From Verrucomicrobiota bacterium (GTDB lineage Bacteria; Verrucomicrobiota; Verrucomicrobiia; Chthoniobacterales; Terrimicrobiaceae): 64,000 nucleotides of DNA. The translations under genes were made by a program, and so were the position numbers. The notes beneath the pieces were generated by a model. That model worked only from the letters and a program-made list of their open reading frames with translations. It had not been told where the DNA came from and did no database searches. The stretch spans positions 52,952-116,951 of the forward strand of contig JAFKMU010000048.1 in NCBI GenBank assembly GCA_017305195.1. The letters are read 5' to 3'. The first letter of the stretch is position 1. Every line of letters begins with the position of its first letter. This document shows positions 28,895 to 38,861 of this stretch, one piece after another.

Positions 28895-30187
28895 TCAGGA
28901 ACAGCCGTTGCCTCCGCCCGAGCAGCCATTGCCGCAGCTCGTGAAGCGGCGCTGGAGGGAAGCGGGGATTTCCTCGTCGTGAAAGAGAGCCTCCAGGCCC
29001 TCCTCGACCAGCCCCTCCATCTCGATGACGACGAGGCCAAAGCCCTCGACGATCTGCTTGGGGCGGGGTCCGCAGGCGCTGACGAGCAGGGCGCGGCAAT
29101 CGCGTAAAGTATTGGCGAGTTCCTTCCACCGGTCGTCTCCCCCGCCCGTCCCGGGCAGGGCGCGCACGTCGACGATCTCGTATTCATCCGTCTCCGGCAG
29201 ATGCGAGTAGACGATCACTTTGGTCGCCTCGCCCAGATGGAGATTGACGAGCATTCCCTCCTGGGTTGCGACGGCGATGTAGGGCCGGGTTTTGTCGATG
29301 GGTGTATTCATCTCGGTGAAGCTTTCCAGGGTGCCGGCAAACTCGACGGACTGATCCTCGCCGAGCAGCCCGACCGCGTCGGCGCGGCAGCGTGCGCAAT
29401 GGCTCATCTGCGAAACATGCTCGCCGCACTGAAGGCGCACACGCGCCATCATGATGCCGTCGGGCTCGTAGAGATTCTCGTAAGGCGTGTCCTGCACGGG
29501 GCAAAGCGGGATGCAGTTCATCACCGTGGCGCCAAGGCCCTTCACGACCTTCGCAATCTCCGGGATGTGGCGGTCATTCACGCCGGGAACGACGATGGAG
29601 TTGACCTTCACGAGCACTCCCGCGACGGCAAGGCGCTTCACGGCGTCGAGTTGCCGCTCAATGAGCACAGCTGCGGCGTCATCATTTTTGAGGATCTTGC
29701 CCTCGTCGCGAGCCCAGGCATAGACGAGACCGCCTACAGCTGGATCGACCGCGTTCATGGTGATCGTGACATGGCTGACCTGGAGTTCGACCAGTTCGTC
29801 GATATGCGGACCGATGTGAAGGCCGTTGCTCGCGAGACACATCATCATGTCCGGGAAACGCCTGCGCACGAGCCGCAGCGTTTCCATCGTCTCGTAGGGG
29901 TTCGCAAATGGATCGCCTGGACCCGCGATGCCCATGACCCGGATGGAGGGAATCTTTTCCATCATCTCCTCCAGGTAGGCGAGCGCCTGCACGGGCGAAA
30001 GCACGCGGCTGGTCACGCCAGGGCGGCTTTCATTCACGCAATCGTATTTGCGGTTGCAGTAGTTGCACTGGATGTTGCAGCGCGGCGCGATGGGCAGATG
30101 GATGCGGGCGTACTGATGGCTGCCCCCGATGCTGTAGCAGGGATGCTGATCGAGGTTGAAACACGCTGTATCGACTTGTGCGCTCAT
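28895..30187 (-). CDS. nifB: Nitrogenase cofactor biosynthesis protein NifB
   Basis: A 430-residue radical SAM enzyme that builds the NifB-co (Fe8S9C) precursor. The radical SAM cluster motif is CNIQCNYCNRKYDC (CxxxCxxC). Later AGPGDPFANPYETM, KVNSIVVPGVND and CPVQDTPY are typical NifB landmarks. After about residue 290 a NifX/NafY-like domain follows (RPYIAVATQEGMLVNLHLGEA), so NifX function may be supplied here. The protein ends in an unusual glycine-cysteine tail, TSCGNGCSGGGNGCS. The start overlaps the nifN stop in ATGA. Confidence 0.97.
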   Translation of the reverse strand: MSAQVDTACFNLDQHPCYSIGGSHQYARIHLPIAPRCNIQCNYCNRKYDCVNESRPGVTSRVLSPVQALAYLEEMMEKIPSIRVMGIAGPGDPFANPYETMETLRLVRRRFPDMMMCLASNGLHIGPHIDELVELQVSHVTITMNAVDPAVGGLVYAWARDEGKILKNDDAAAVLIERQLDAVKRLAVAGVLVKVNSIVVPGVNDRHIPEIAKVVKGLGATVMNCIPLCPVQDTPYENLYEPDGIMMARVRLQCGEHVSQMSHCARCRADAVGLLGEDQSVEFAGTLESFTEMNTPIDKTRPYIAVATQEGMLVNLHLGEATKVIVYSHLPETDEYEIVDVRALPGTGGGDDRWKELANTLRDCRALLVSACGPRPKQIVEGFGLVVIEMEGLVEEGLEALFHDEEIPASLQRRFTSCGNGCSGGGNGCS

Positions 30188-31572
30188 AGATAGGAATACC
30201 CGACGGTTGATTTCTCCTGCTTGCGGGCGAGGAAAGTGTTGACGATCTGGTCGTAGAATTGCTGGGCGCCGCGATAACCGACATGCAGCACACGCTGGCC
30301 GCCGAGCCGGTCGTGGATGGGAAATCCGGCGCGAACGAGCGGAATGTCGAGGGCGCGCGCCATGCCGTATCCCTTGCTGTTGCCGATGAGGATGTCGGGC
30401 TTGAGCTCCTTGCCCACTGCGTCGATGTCGGCGAAATCCATATTGTCGCGCACCACACAGGTGGAGGGCAGTTCCGGCACTGCGACGCGGAGGGCAGTCG
30501 GGAAATGCTCCGACTTGCCGCCGCTGGCGCAGAGCACCGGCTCCACGCCGATTTCGCAGAGGAAGGACGTCAGGCCGATCACCAGATCCGCCTCGCCGTA
30601 AACTACGGCGCGCTTGCCAAAGACCACCTTGTGCGCGTCGACCATGGAATCCAGCAGCCGACCGCGCTCGGCGGTGATGGCCGTCGGACATGGACGGCCG
30701 GAAATGCGCTCCAACGCCTCGATCATCGCCCCGGTGGCGCGCAACCCGATGGGTGTGCCGAGGTTCTCACGCACAACGCCGAATCGCTCCGCCAGATTCG
30801 TCGCGGCCGTGCGCCGAGTGAAGCGAAGCGTGTCCCCAAACTCCAGCGTTGCGCGTGCGCCGGACATCCGGCGAATCGCCTCGACGCTCGTCCCGCCCTC
30901 CGGCAGCGCCTCGTAATCCATCCACGTCGGACCGTCCAGCGTGTCGCTATAGTCCGGCAGCATCGTGACGGGTAGTCCAAAAGCCTCGACCAGCTCGCGC
31001 AGATGCCTCAGATCCGCAGTGGAGAGCATGCCAGGCAGCAGGTTCACGCCTCCATGCGGGTCGGGAGGTAAAACGAGCTGGTCGATCAGAGCCGTGACAG
31101 CATCGTGAAATCCATCGATATGCGAACCGCGGTAGCTAGCGGTCGACACATGCACGACCGGCGGCAGATCCGGGATGGCGCGACGGCATTCCAGGAGCAG
31201 CGCCGCCATGTCCTCGCCGATCGTCTCGCTCAGGCAGGTCGTGGCCACGCCGATCATGGCGGGTTTGTATTGACGCGACACATTCTTGAGTCCCGCATGC
31301 AGGTTCTTGGCACCGCCGAAGACCGCCGAGTCCTCGTTGAAATTTGACGCCGCGATATCCATCGGCTCGCGGAAGTGGCTGATGAGATACCGCCGGATGT
31401 AGGTCGAACACCCCTGCGAACCATGCAGAAAGGGAATCGCCCCCTGGATGCCGCGAAAGACCAGGCATGCGCCGAGAGGCGTGCAAAGCTTGCAGGCGTT
31501 GCGTGTGGCGGCGGTGCAGTGCGAGAGATCGGGCGCTTTCGGCTCCTCAGTGAGTGAAAATTCCTCAATCAT
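30184..31572 (-). CDS. nifN: Nitrogenase FeMo-cofactor scaffold subunit NifN
   Basis: A 462-residue NifK homologue that forms the NifEN scaffold on which NifB-co is matured. The N-terminus has CKLCTPLGACLVFRGI and FLHGSQGCSTYIRRYLISHF, the cysteine positions that hold the NifEN [4Fe-4S] clusters, followed by TTCLSETIGEDMAALL. It is shorter than and distinct from NifK (32984-34357). The ATG at 31572 overlaps the nifE stop in ATGA and the stop overlaps nifB, giving tight coupling. Confidence 0.95.
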   Translation of the reverse strand: MIEEFSLTEEPKAPDLSHCTAATRNACKLCTPLGACLVFRGIQGAIPFLHGSQGCSTYIRRYLISHFREPMDIAASNFNEDSAVFGGAKNLHAGLKNVSRQYKPAMIGVATTCLSETIGEDMAALLLECRRAIPDLPPVVHVSTASYRGSHIDGFHDAVTALIDQLVLPPDPHGGVNLLPGMLSTADLRHLRELVEAFGLPVTMLPDYSDTLDGPTWMDYEALPEGGTSVEAIRRMSGARATLEFGDTLRFTRRTAATNLAERFGVVRENLGTPIGLRATGAMIEALERISGRPCPTAITAERGRLLDSMVDAHKVVFGKRAVVYGEADLVIGLTSFLCEIGVEPVLCASGGKSEHFPTALRVAVPELPSTCVVRDNMDFADIDAVGKELKPDILIGNSKGYGMARALDIPLVRAGFPIHDRLGGQRVLHVGYRGAQQFYDQIVNTFLARKQEKSTVGYSYL

Positions 31573-32951
31573 GCCGCCATCCTTTCTTGTCTGCGATTGG
31601 CCCGGCGCGGCACGTAGTTCCACACGGGGCTCATGACGGAGGCGTGCACTTCCTTGGCAAAGTTGATCATCCCTTCAAATCCGGCCAGCGCCTCCTTGCG
31701 CTCGTGGTTGTGGTCACAGAAGCCGATGCCGAGCTTGTAGGCGATCGGCCGCTCCTTCACGCCACCGATGAAAAGATCGACGTCCTTTTCGAGGCAGAAC
31801 TTGGCGAGTTCGAGTGGGTTGGAATCATCCACAATCACCGTACCAGGATCGCAGAGCTCCTTGAGCTGTTCGTAATCCTGCGGATTGCCCGTCTGCGAGC
31901 CCACCAGCACGGTGCGCATGCCGAGAGAACGAAGGGCGCGGACGAGAGAAAACGCCTTGAAAGCGCCGCCGACATAGATGGCGGCCTTCCTGCCCTTGAG
32001 GATCTTGCGATAGCGCCGCAGTTCGGGCTGAATTTTCAGGAGTTCCTCTTTCACCAGTTCGCGGGCGCGGCTTTCGATCTCGGGATCGCCAAAGACCCCG
32101 GCCGCGCCATAGATCGCGGCGGCCGTGTCCTCGATGCCAAAGAAGGAGATGCGTTGAAAAGGGATGCCGTAGTCGTCTGTGAGTTTCTTGGCGAGATGCG
32201 TCATCGAGCCGGAGCACTGGACGAGATTGAGCTTCGCGCCATGGCAGCGGCGGATCTCGTCGACCCGGCCATCGCCCGAGATGCAGGAGACGACCTGGAT
32301 GCCAATGCGGCGGAAGTAGTCCTTCATGATCCAGGTCTCGCCGGCGATGTTGAATTCCCCGAGGAGGTTGATGCTGTGCGGCGAGATGCCGCTGATGTCC
32401 CCCGTGCCGATGAGTTTGTAAATGGCCTCGCAGGCGGCGCGATAGCCGTCCTTCTTGGTTCCGCTGAAGCCGGGACTCTCGACCGGGATGACCGGAATGC
32501 CGGTCTCTTTCGAAATGGTTTTGCACACCGCGTCCACGTCATCACCGATCAGCCCGGTGATGCACGTGGAGTAAACGAAAGCCGCCTTGGGAGTACACGC
32601 GGCGATCAGTTCACGGAGAGCGGCGGCGAGCTTCTTTTCCCCTCCGAAGATCACGTCTTTCTCCTGGAGATCGGTCGAGAAGCTGTTGCGATGAAGCTGG
32701 GGCCCGCTGGAGTGAGCCCCGCGAATGTCCCACGTGTACGCCGCGCACCCGATGGGGCCGTGGACGACATGCAGGGCATCCGCGATGGGATAAAGAACCA
32801 CGCGCGACCCGCAGAAGACGCAGGCGCGCTGGCTCACCGAACCCGCCGCGCTGCGCTTGCCACAGGCAATCTCACCCGAGGCCGCGCCCTCTCCCTTGCG
32901 GAAGACCTGATTGCGGCGTTCTTCGAGGATTTCGATTTCGTCGTGCGGCAT
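31569..32951 (-). CDS. nifE: Nitrogenase FeMo-cofactor scaffold subunit NifE
   Basis: A 460-residue NifD homologue, partner of NifN in cofactor maturation. Conserved cysteines appear in RACVFCGSRVVLYPI and VHGPIGCAAYTWDIRG; later STCITGLIGDDVDAV and GEFNIAGETWIMKDYF are NifE-type. The first 40 residues (EERRNQVFRKGE ... ACGKRSAAGSVSQRACVFCG) match the NifE-specific N-terminal extension. It starts 32 bp after nifK and overlaps nifN by 4 bp. Confidence 0.96.
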   Translation of the reverse strand: MPHDEIEILEERRNQVFRKGEGAASGEIACGKRSAAGSVSQRACVFCGSRVVLYPIADALHVVHGPIGCAAYTWDIRGAHSSGPQLHRNSFSTDLQEKDVIFGGEKKLAAALRELIAACTPKAAFVYSTCITGLIGDDVDAVCKTISKETGIPVIPVESPGFSGTKKDGYRAACEAIYKLIGTGDISGISPHSINLLGEFNIAGETWIMKDYFRRIGIQVVSCISGDGRVDEIRRCHGAKLNLVQCSGSMTHLAKKLTDDYGIPFQRISFFGIEDTAAAIYGAAGVFGDPEIESRARELVKEELLKIQPELRRYRKILKGRKAAIYVGGAFKAFSLVRALRSLGMRTVLVGSQTGNPQDYEQLKELCDPGTVIVDDSNPLELAKFCLEKDVDLFIGGVKERPIAYKLGIGFCDHNHERKEALAGFEGMINFAKEVHASVMSPVWNYVPRRANRRQERMAA

Positions 32952-32983
32952 GGCAGCAGGCGGGTTGGTTCTCCTTCAGATGA

Positions 32984-34357
32984 TTACTGGACGAGCTCGA
33001 ACCACTCCTCGGGGCAGGTGCGGTCGCGCTGGTCGAGCAGGGCGTCGCTGATCTTTTCCACGAGGTGCATGGCGCCGCGGTAGCCGACGGTCGGGAAGAG
33101 CCGGTGGCCGACGCGATCCAGGATCGGGAACCCGAAGCGGACGAGCGGGATATTCTCGGCGCGCCCGATGTGCTTGCCGTAGGTGTTGCCCAGGATGAGC
33201 TTCACCGGGTCGGCCTTGATGCGCTCGTGCAGTTCGAAGAGGTCGCCCTGCTGCTTCACGATGGCGTCGGGGAAGCGTCCGTCGAGGATCGCATGCACGC
33301 GATTCTCAAAGGCGCGGCCCGTCGCACCGGAGAAGATGTACTTCGGCTTGAGCCCCAGCTCAATGGCGAAGCGCGTCATGGCCACCACGTGGTCGGGATC
33401 GCCGAAGATGGCGACCGGGACTTCGTGGAAGTATTGACCGATATCCTGGATCACATCCAGGAGGCGGCCGCGCTCCGCGTCGATTGACGCCGGCACGTCC
33501 ACCTCGGCAATGCGGCGCAGGGCGTCGATGTAGAGGTCGGTATTCGTGAGGCCGATCGGGGCGTCGAGCGCCTCAAAGGGCACTCCGCACTTGTCATTGA
33601 GCTTCTGCGCAGCGGCGTGGGCGGTGAATTCACCGAGCGCCACTGTCTTGATGGCGTCGCCCATGCGCTTGATCGCCTCCACCGGAGTGCCGCCCTTCGG
33701 GTACATCTCGTAGACGCCGGTCTGGGGCAGATCGAGGACGTCGGAGGTATCCGGGCAGAGCGTGTACTTCACGCCCAGTTCCTCGGCGAGCCGTTTCAAC
33801 TCCCGCATGTCGCTGGGGTCGAGCCAGCCCGGGAAGATATTGATCGCCTCCGTGCTTTCGCCGGATTTCTCGGCGAGGTAGTTCACGATGCCCACGCACA
33901 TGTTCGAGTAGCCGGTCACGTTGGAACCGACAAAGCTAGGGGTGTTGGCGTGGATGACGGTCTTGCCCTCGGGGATCTTGCCCTCCTCGCGAGCCTTCTT
34001 GATGATGGTCGGGATGTCGTCTCCGATGACCTCGGAGAGGCAGGTGGTGTGCACCGCCACGACTTCCGGATTGTAGATCGAGAAGATGTTGATGAGAGCC
34101 TGCTGGAGGTTCGCCATGCCGCCAAAGACGGACGCTCCCTCTGTGAAGGAGCTGGTGGTTGCCGCCACCGGTTCCTTGAAGTGACGCGTGAGATGGCTGC
34201 GATGGTAGGCGCAGCATCCCTGCGAACCGTGGCTGTGCGGCATGCAGCTATGGATGCCCAGGGCCGCGTACATGGCGCCGATGGGCTGGCATGTCTTGGC
34301 CGGGTTGATCTTCAGCGCGCTGCGCTCGCTGATGGTGGGTGTGGCTAAGTCTAACAT
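32984..34357 (-). CDS. nifK: Molybdenum-iron nitrogenase beta subunit NifK
   Basis: A 457-residue beta chain of the MoFe protein. P-cluster cysteines lie in INPAKTCQPIGAMYA, SHGSQGCCAYHRSHL and HTTCLSEVIGDD. It lacks the roughly 50-residue N-terminal extension of Azotobacter NifK, as in Clostridium pasteurianum NifK (about 458 residues). AAGGAAA lies about 10 bases before the ATG. It follows nifD by 36 bp. Together with the insert in NifD this identifies a nitrogenase of the group common in anaerobes. Confidence 0.98.
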   Translation of the reverse strand: MLDLATPTISERSALKINPAKTCQPIGAMYAALGIHSCMPHSHGSQGCCAYHRSHLTRHFKEPVAATTSSFTEGASVFGGMANLQQALINIFSIYNPEVVAVHTTCLSEVIGDDIPTIIKKAREEGKIPEGKTVIHANTPSFVGSNVTGYSNMCVGIVNYLAEKSGESTEAINIFPGWLDPSDMRELKRLAEELGVKYTLCPDTSDVLDLPQTGVYEMYPKGGTPVEAIKRMGDAIKTVALGEFTAHAAAQKLNDKCGVPFEALDAPIGLTNTDLYIDALRRIAEVDVPASIDAERGRLLDVIQDIGQYFHEVPVAIFGDPDHVVAMTRFAIELGLKPKYIFSGATGRAFENRVHAILDGRFPDAIVKQQGDLFELHERIKADPVKLILGNTYGKHIGRAENIPLVRFGFPILDRVGHRLFPTVGYRGAMHLVEKISDALLDQRDRTCPEEWFELVQ

Positions 34358-34393
34358 GGAATTAGGTTTCCTTGAATGTTGTGCTGATACCGG

Positions 34394-36061
34394 TCAGGCG
34401 GCCTTCTGTTCCTCTGCCGGAGCCTCCGGGGCTGCGGCCTTGCGATCCTTGACCCAGGGCGGAACCACGTAGCTCCACACCTTGGTCGAGAGCATGCGGT
34501 CGATCTCCTTGTAGAAGTTGATCGCACCCGCGAAGGACGCGTAAGGTCCACCGTAGTCGTAGGAGTGCAGCTGCTTGCAGGGCACGCCCATCTTTTCGAT
34601 GATGAACTTGTCCTTGATGCCCGAGCCGATGATGTCGGGTTTCCAGGTCTTGATGAGGTGCTCGAGCTCGTGATGACTGATGTCGTCGATGACGAGCGCG
34701 CGCTTCTTCATCTCGCGCATCATTCCGAGATAATCGGAGAAGGCGAAACCGGCGTCGATGAGCTTCTGCTTGGCTTCGGGCGAGATGCGCGGGCGGAAGC
34801 GGGCCTCATCGGGCTCCACGTCCAGCTCCTCGATGTTGCGGCTGTCGGCGTCGACCTTGATGTTGGGCAGCACGTCGCGGCCCTCGTAGTCATCGCGGTG
34901 AGCGAACTCATAGCCCGCGGAGACCGTCTCGATGCCGATGTCGCCAAAGAGATCCTGGTAGTGGTGGGCGCGGGAACCGCCGACGAAGATGGCGGCTTTC
35001 TTGCCCTGATGTTTGGCCTTGATCTCGGCCTGGATCGGGCGCAGCACGGCGAGTTCCGCCGCGATGACCTCCTCGACTCGGTCGATGAGTTCCTTGTCGT
35101 CAAAGTACTTCGCGATCTTGCGGAGCGACTTCGCTGTCGAGTCGGCACCGATGAAGTTCACCTTGAACCACGGGATGCCGAACTTTGTCTCCATCATCTC
35201 AGCCATGTAGTTGATCGAGCGATGGCACATGACCACGTTCAAATCCGCCTGATGGCAGTTGATGATCTCGTCGTAGGACACACCTCCGCTCAGCGTGGCG
35301 AGAATCGAGATGCCGCACTTTTTCAGCAATTCGTCGATGGCCCAGGCGTCGCCGCCGATGTTGTATTCGCCAAGGATGTTGATCTTGTACTTGGCGTCGT
35401 TCGGCGTGTCGTCGAGGCCGATCATGTGCTTGAACACACCGTTGTTCGCGATGTGGTGGCCGGCGGATTGACTGACACCCTTGTAGCCCTCGCAGGAGAA
35501 GCCAAAGACATTGATGCCGAGTTCCTCCTTGGCCAGTCGGCAGACCGTGTGAATGTCATCACCGATGAGACCGACCGGGCAGGTGGCGTAGACCGAGATG
35601 GCCTTGGGCTTGAAGAGCCGGTAGGCCTCGCGGATCGCCTCGGCCAGGCGCTTCTCGCCGCCGAAGACGATGTGGTCCTCCTGCATGTCCGTGGTCATGC
35701 AGTATTGCATGTAGTTCGTCTGGCCCTCGGGAACGCGAGCCAGGTTGCGCCGCGTCATCCACGAGTAGTACCCGCAGCCCACGGGGCCATGGGTGATGTG
35801 CAGGATGTCGTGGATCGGACCGATGACAACGCCCCGGCAGCCCGCATACGTACAGCCGCGCTGGGTGATGATGCCCGGGATGGTGCGAGAGTTCGCACCG
35901 ATTTCCGGCGGCGTCTCGGGATCGTTCGATACGATCTGCTTTGCGCGTTTGCGCAGGGTCTTCGAGGGCAGACCCTTGAGCATCTGCTCGCGCAGAGCGT
36001 CAGGCGTCACGCCCTCGACTTCTTCGATGGTTCCTGTCGGGATCGTTGCTTCGGTCGACAT
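34394..36061 (-). CDS. nifD: Molybdenum-iron nitrogenase alpha subunit NifD, with the clostridial-type insertion
   Basis: A 555-residue alpha chain. P-cluster cysteines are Cys70 (QRGCTYAGC), Cys96 (GPVGCGYYSW) and Cys161 (ATCPVGLIGDD). FeMo-co ligands are Cys279 (VVMCHRSINYM) and His499 (CKQLHSYDYGG). The substrate-channel Gln198 and His202 are present in GVSQSAGHH. Residues about 385-440 form the extra segment (HRDDYEGRDVLPNIKVDADS then EELDVEPDEARFRP) known from C. pasteurianum-like NifD. Cys279 and the GVSQSAGHH motif mark a Mo rather than V or Fe-only enzyme; no anfG/vnfG is present. The C-terminus is Ala/Glu-rich. Confidence 0.98.
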   Translation of the reverse strand: MSTEATIPTGTIEEVEGVTPDALREQMLKGLPSKTLRKRAKQIVSNDPETPPEIGANSRTIPGIITQRGCTYAGCRGVVIGPIHDILHITHGPVGCGYYSWMTRRNLARVPEGQTNYMQYCMTTDMQEDHIVFGGEKRLAEAIREAYRLFKPKAISVYATCPVGLIGDDIHTVCRLAKEELGINVFGFSCEGYKGVSQSAGHHIANNGVFKHMIGLDDTPNDAKYKINILGEYNIGGDAWAIDELLKKCGISILATLSGGVSYDEIINCHQADLNVVMCHRSINYMAEMMETKFGIPWFKVNFIGADSTAKSLRKIAKYFDDKELIDRVEEVIAAELAVLRPIQAEIKAKHQGKKAAIFVGGSRAHHYQDLFGDIGIETVSAGYEFAHRDDYEGRDVLPNIKVDADSRNIEELDVEPDEARFRPRISPEAKQKLIDAGFAFSDYLGMMREMKKRALVIDDISHHELEHLIKTWKPDIIGSGIKDKFIIEKMGVPCKQLHSYDYGGPYASFAGAINFYKEIDRMLSTKVWSYVVPPWVKDRKAAAPEAPAEEQKAA

Positions 36062-36070
36062 GATAAGAGA

Positions 36071-36949
<879 letters not shown>

Positions 36950-36952
36950 TTA

Positions 36953-36969
36953 ATCACGCGCCGTGCCAA
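36953..36969 (-). promoter_or_regulatory. nifHp: Candidate sigma-54 promoter of nifH
   Basis: Read on the minus strand: TTGGCACGGCGCGTGAT. The -24 element TTGGCACG is perfect; the -12 element is GTGAT instead of TTGC[AT], keeping the key G but not the C. The predicted transcription start would lie about 45 bases before the nifH ATG. NifA, a sigma-54 activator, is encoded just upstream. No canonical TGT-N10-ACA NifA site was found in 36896-37110. Confidence 0.5.
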
Positions 36970-37076
36970 GATTTTCGACCTGCTCTGCGCCTCCTCTCCG
37001 TCCGCAAGGGGAGGTTGCTAATGAATCACTTAGGAACATTGTCGCTCGCTTGCGCTTTGCTAGCGGCATCTTGCGT

Positions 37077-37096
37077 TTCCTACCAAAATGTAGGAA
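37077..37096. promoter_or_regulatory. Palindrome TTCCTAC-N6-GTAGGAA between draG and nifH
   Basis: A perfect 7-base inverted repeat with spacer CAAAAT, extended outward by GCGTT / ACGC with one base missing. ATGTAGGAA recurs 31 bp away at 37119-37127, inside the end of draG. It lies about 135-155 bp upstream of the predicted nifH transcription start, a normal enhancer distance, so it may be an activator site. It also lies just after draG on its strand and could instead be an RNA hairpin; no U-tract follows. Confidence 0.45.
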
Positions 37097-37110
37097 CGCC
37101 AATTACGAGG

Positions 37111-38052
37111 CTACGCGAATGTAGGAAGTTTCCGCAGCCGGACGAGCACCTCGTCGAGAATATGCCGTCCGCGGAGTCCTTCCCGCCATTCCGCCGGGAT
37201 GCCGGTCCGCCCGAAACGAATCCCTGCGATGCCGCCAGCGAGGCAGGCCGTGGTGTCGGTATCGTTGCCGAGAGCCACGGCGGCGATTACGACATTTCGG
37301 TAGGAATGCTCCTCACAGGCCGCGCGAGCGGAATAAAGCGAGTCGACCACGTACCCCGTTCCGCAAGGTTTTTCGGCAGCAGCGGGTAATACAACCTCGC
37401 GCAATTCCCGCCGATGCACCGGGCTGTTGCCGTAGAGGGTATCGAGATCGGCGGCAGCCTGGTCCCAGGCGATTTCCACGCCCTCCAGCTCCCGGCGAGC
37501 CCAGAGGCAATACAGCGCACAGCAGACCTGCGACCTCGGATGAGCATGGGTGATGGCGCACTGCTCATGCGCCACGGCTACGAGCCGGGCATCGGAGCCC
37601 TCCAACAAGAGAGCCAGCGGAAGCGAACGCATCAACCCGCCATTGCCATTGTTCCGCTCCCCGGCCAGCCCGGATTCGTAAGGTGTCGCGCCCGCCGAAA
37701 GCCGACGCAGGGCTTCACCAGTCTGGATGCCGATGTCAAAGACCTTGCCGTCTGCCGCCAGATAGCCCCGGCTGGCCCAAGCAAGGAGCTTGCGGGCAAA
37801 GTCGTACGGGTCCCACTCGCGTCGCTCGACGAGGGATTCCGTGAGGCACAGCGCCTGCGCACCATCGTCGGACCACGTGCCGCACGGCACATGCGCATAG
37901 CTGCGGGAAAAACCCGGCGGTGGAAACATATCGATTTGTTCCCGGGGAGGCAGTTCCCGCGAGGAATGAAACTCGTACGGCACACCGACCGCATCACCGA
38001 CCAGTAAGCCCCACAGCCCGCCCTCGATTTTTGCCAGCAGTTCCCGCTTCAT
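37111..38052 (-). CDS. draG: ADP-ribosyl-[dinitrogen reductase] hydrolase DraG
   Basis: A 313-residue ADP-ribosylglycohydrolase that removes ADP-ribose from the arginine of NifH and so reactivates it. The binuclear metal site is visible in GTWSDDGAQALCL near the N-terminus and GNDTDTTACLAGGIAG near the C-terminus, with IEGGLWGLLVGDAVGVPYEF at the start. Length fits DraG (about 294-330). The start overlaps the draT stop by one base (TGATG), so the pair is coupled. Context with draT and nifH makes a nitrogenase role much more likely than a general hydrolase. Confidence 0.93.
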   Translation of the reverse strand: MKRELLAKIEGGLWGLLVGDAVGVPYEFHSSRELPPREQIDMFPPPGFSRSYAHVPCGTWSDDGAQALCLTESLVERREWDPYDFARKLLAWASRGYLAADGKVFDIGIQTGEALRRLSAGATPYESGLAGERNNGNGGLMRSLPLALLLEGSDARLVAVAHEQCAITHAHPRSQVCCALYCLWARRELEGVEIAWDQAAADLDTLYGNSPVHRRELREVVLPAAAEKPCGTGYVVDSLYSARAACEEHSYRNVVIAAVALGNDTDTTACLAGGIAGIRFGRTGIPAEWREGLRGRHILDEVLVRLRKLPTFA

Positions 38053-38849
38053 CAGTAGAGCAGCCTCCGTACGCGATACTCGCCCCCGATGACCAGATAC
38101 TCCTGCTCGCCGCGCAGGATGCTGTCGGGCAGCAGGTCGCTAAAAAAGAAGACCTTGGCCAGAGGAATGCGCGCCTCCCAGACGGTCGACCCGAATTCCC
38201 ACGCGCACTCGCGATCGGAGGTGAACGACGAGATGTTGTTCATGCGAACCACCGGTTCGCCCGGCACGGGATCAGGCATTTCCTGGTAGCCCGCCGCATC
38301 ATAGGTGCCTCGGTAGAGTGTGATCCAGCGCTCCCCCGGATGACGCCGGGCCAGCTCATACTGGCAGAACTCAAAGAGCAGATCGAGCTGCGAGTCGATG
38401 GCATTGGTACGCGCGCTGCCCTTGATGCGGTCGTAGGAATACGCCGTCAGCAGTTCGGAATCAGCGGCCAGCGGCCCGTTATGGAAAGTCGGAGGGATGC
38501 CCATCCGGCTATGCACCCAGCCTTTCAGCACCGCGCCCTCGATGGAGTTGGAATCCACCGACCAGCCGCGCAGATAGCGCACGTAGCTGTTGCGCAGGCT
38601 GCTGCGCGCGGACTTCTCGTAGTGCTCCCATTGATGCAACGCAAACTGCACGGAGATGTACTCGTGGAAAATCTCGCCTCTCCGCGTCGCGCGCGGCTCG
38701 GCATCGAGCAGAGCAAAGAGGCGCTTGTTGTCCTCGCGCACCCGGCCGATACGCAGATCTGTGGGATCATCCTGGAAATCGACCGAGGAAATGGCCCAGG
38801 GCGGGCGATTGCAGAGGGAGAAGACGTTGAGGTGGGAGGGAACGGACAC
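38052..38849 (-). CDS. draT: NAD+-dinitrogen-reductase ADP-ribosyltransferase DraT
   Basis: A 265-residue mono-ADP-ribosyltransferase that inactivates NifH. It starts LNVFSLCNRPPWAISSVDFQ and contains RYLRGWSVDSNSIEGAVLKGWV, ITLYRGTYDAAGYQ and NNISSFTSDRECAWEFG, the last two corresponding to the R and S-T-S motifs of R-S-E class transferases. Such proteins switch nitrogenase off upon ammonium or energy shock in Rhodospirillum and Azospirillum. It lies 12 bp after nifA and overlaps draG. Confidence 0.94.
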   Translation of the reverse strand: MSVPSHLNVFSLCNRPPWAISSVDFQDDPTDLRIGRVREDNKRLFALLDAEPRATRRGEIFHEYISVQFALHQWEHYEKSARSSLRNSYVRYLRGWSVDSNSIEGAVLKGWVHSRMGIPPTFHNGPLAADSELLTAYSYDRIKGSARTNAIDSQLDLLFEFCQYELARRHPGERWITLYRGTYDAAGYQEMPDPVPGEPVVRMNNISSFTSDRECAWEFGSTVWEARIPLAKVFFFSDLLPDSILRGEQEYLVIGGEYRVRRLLY

Positions 38850-38861
38850 GGCGCGACAGAG

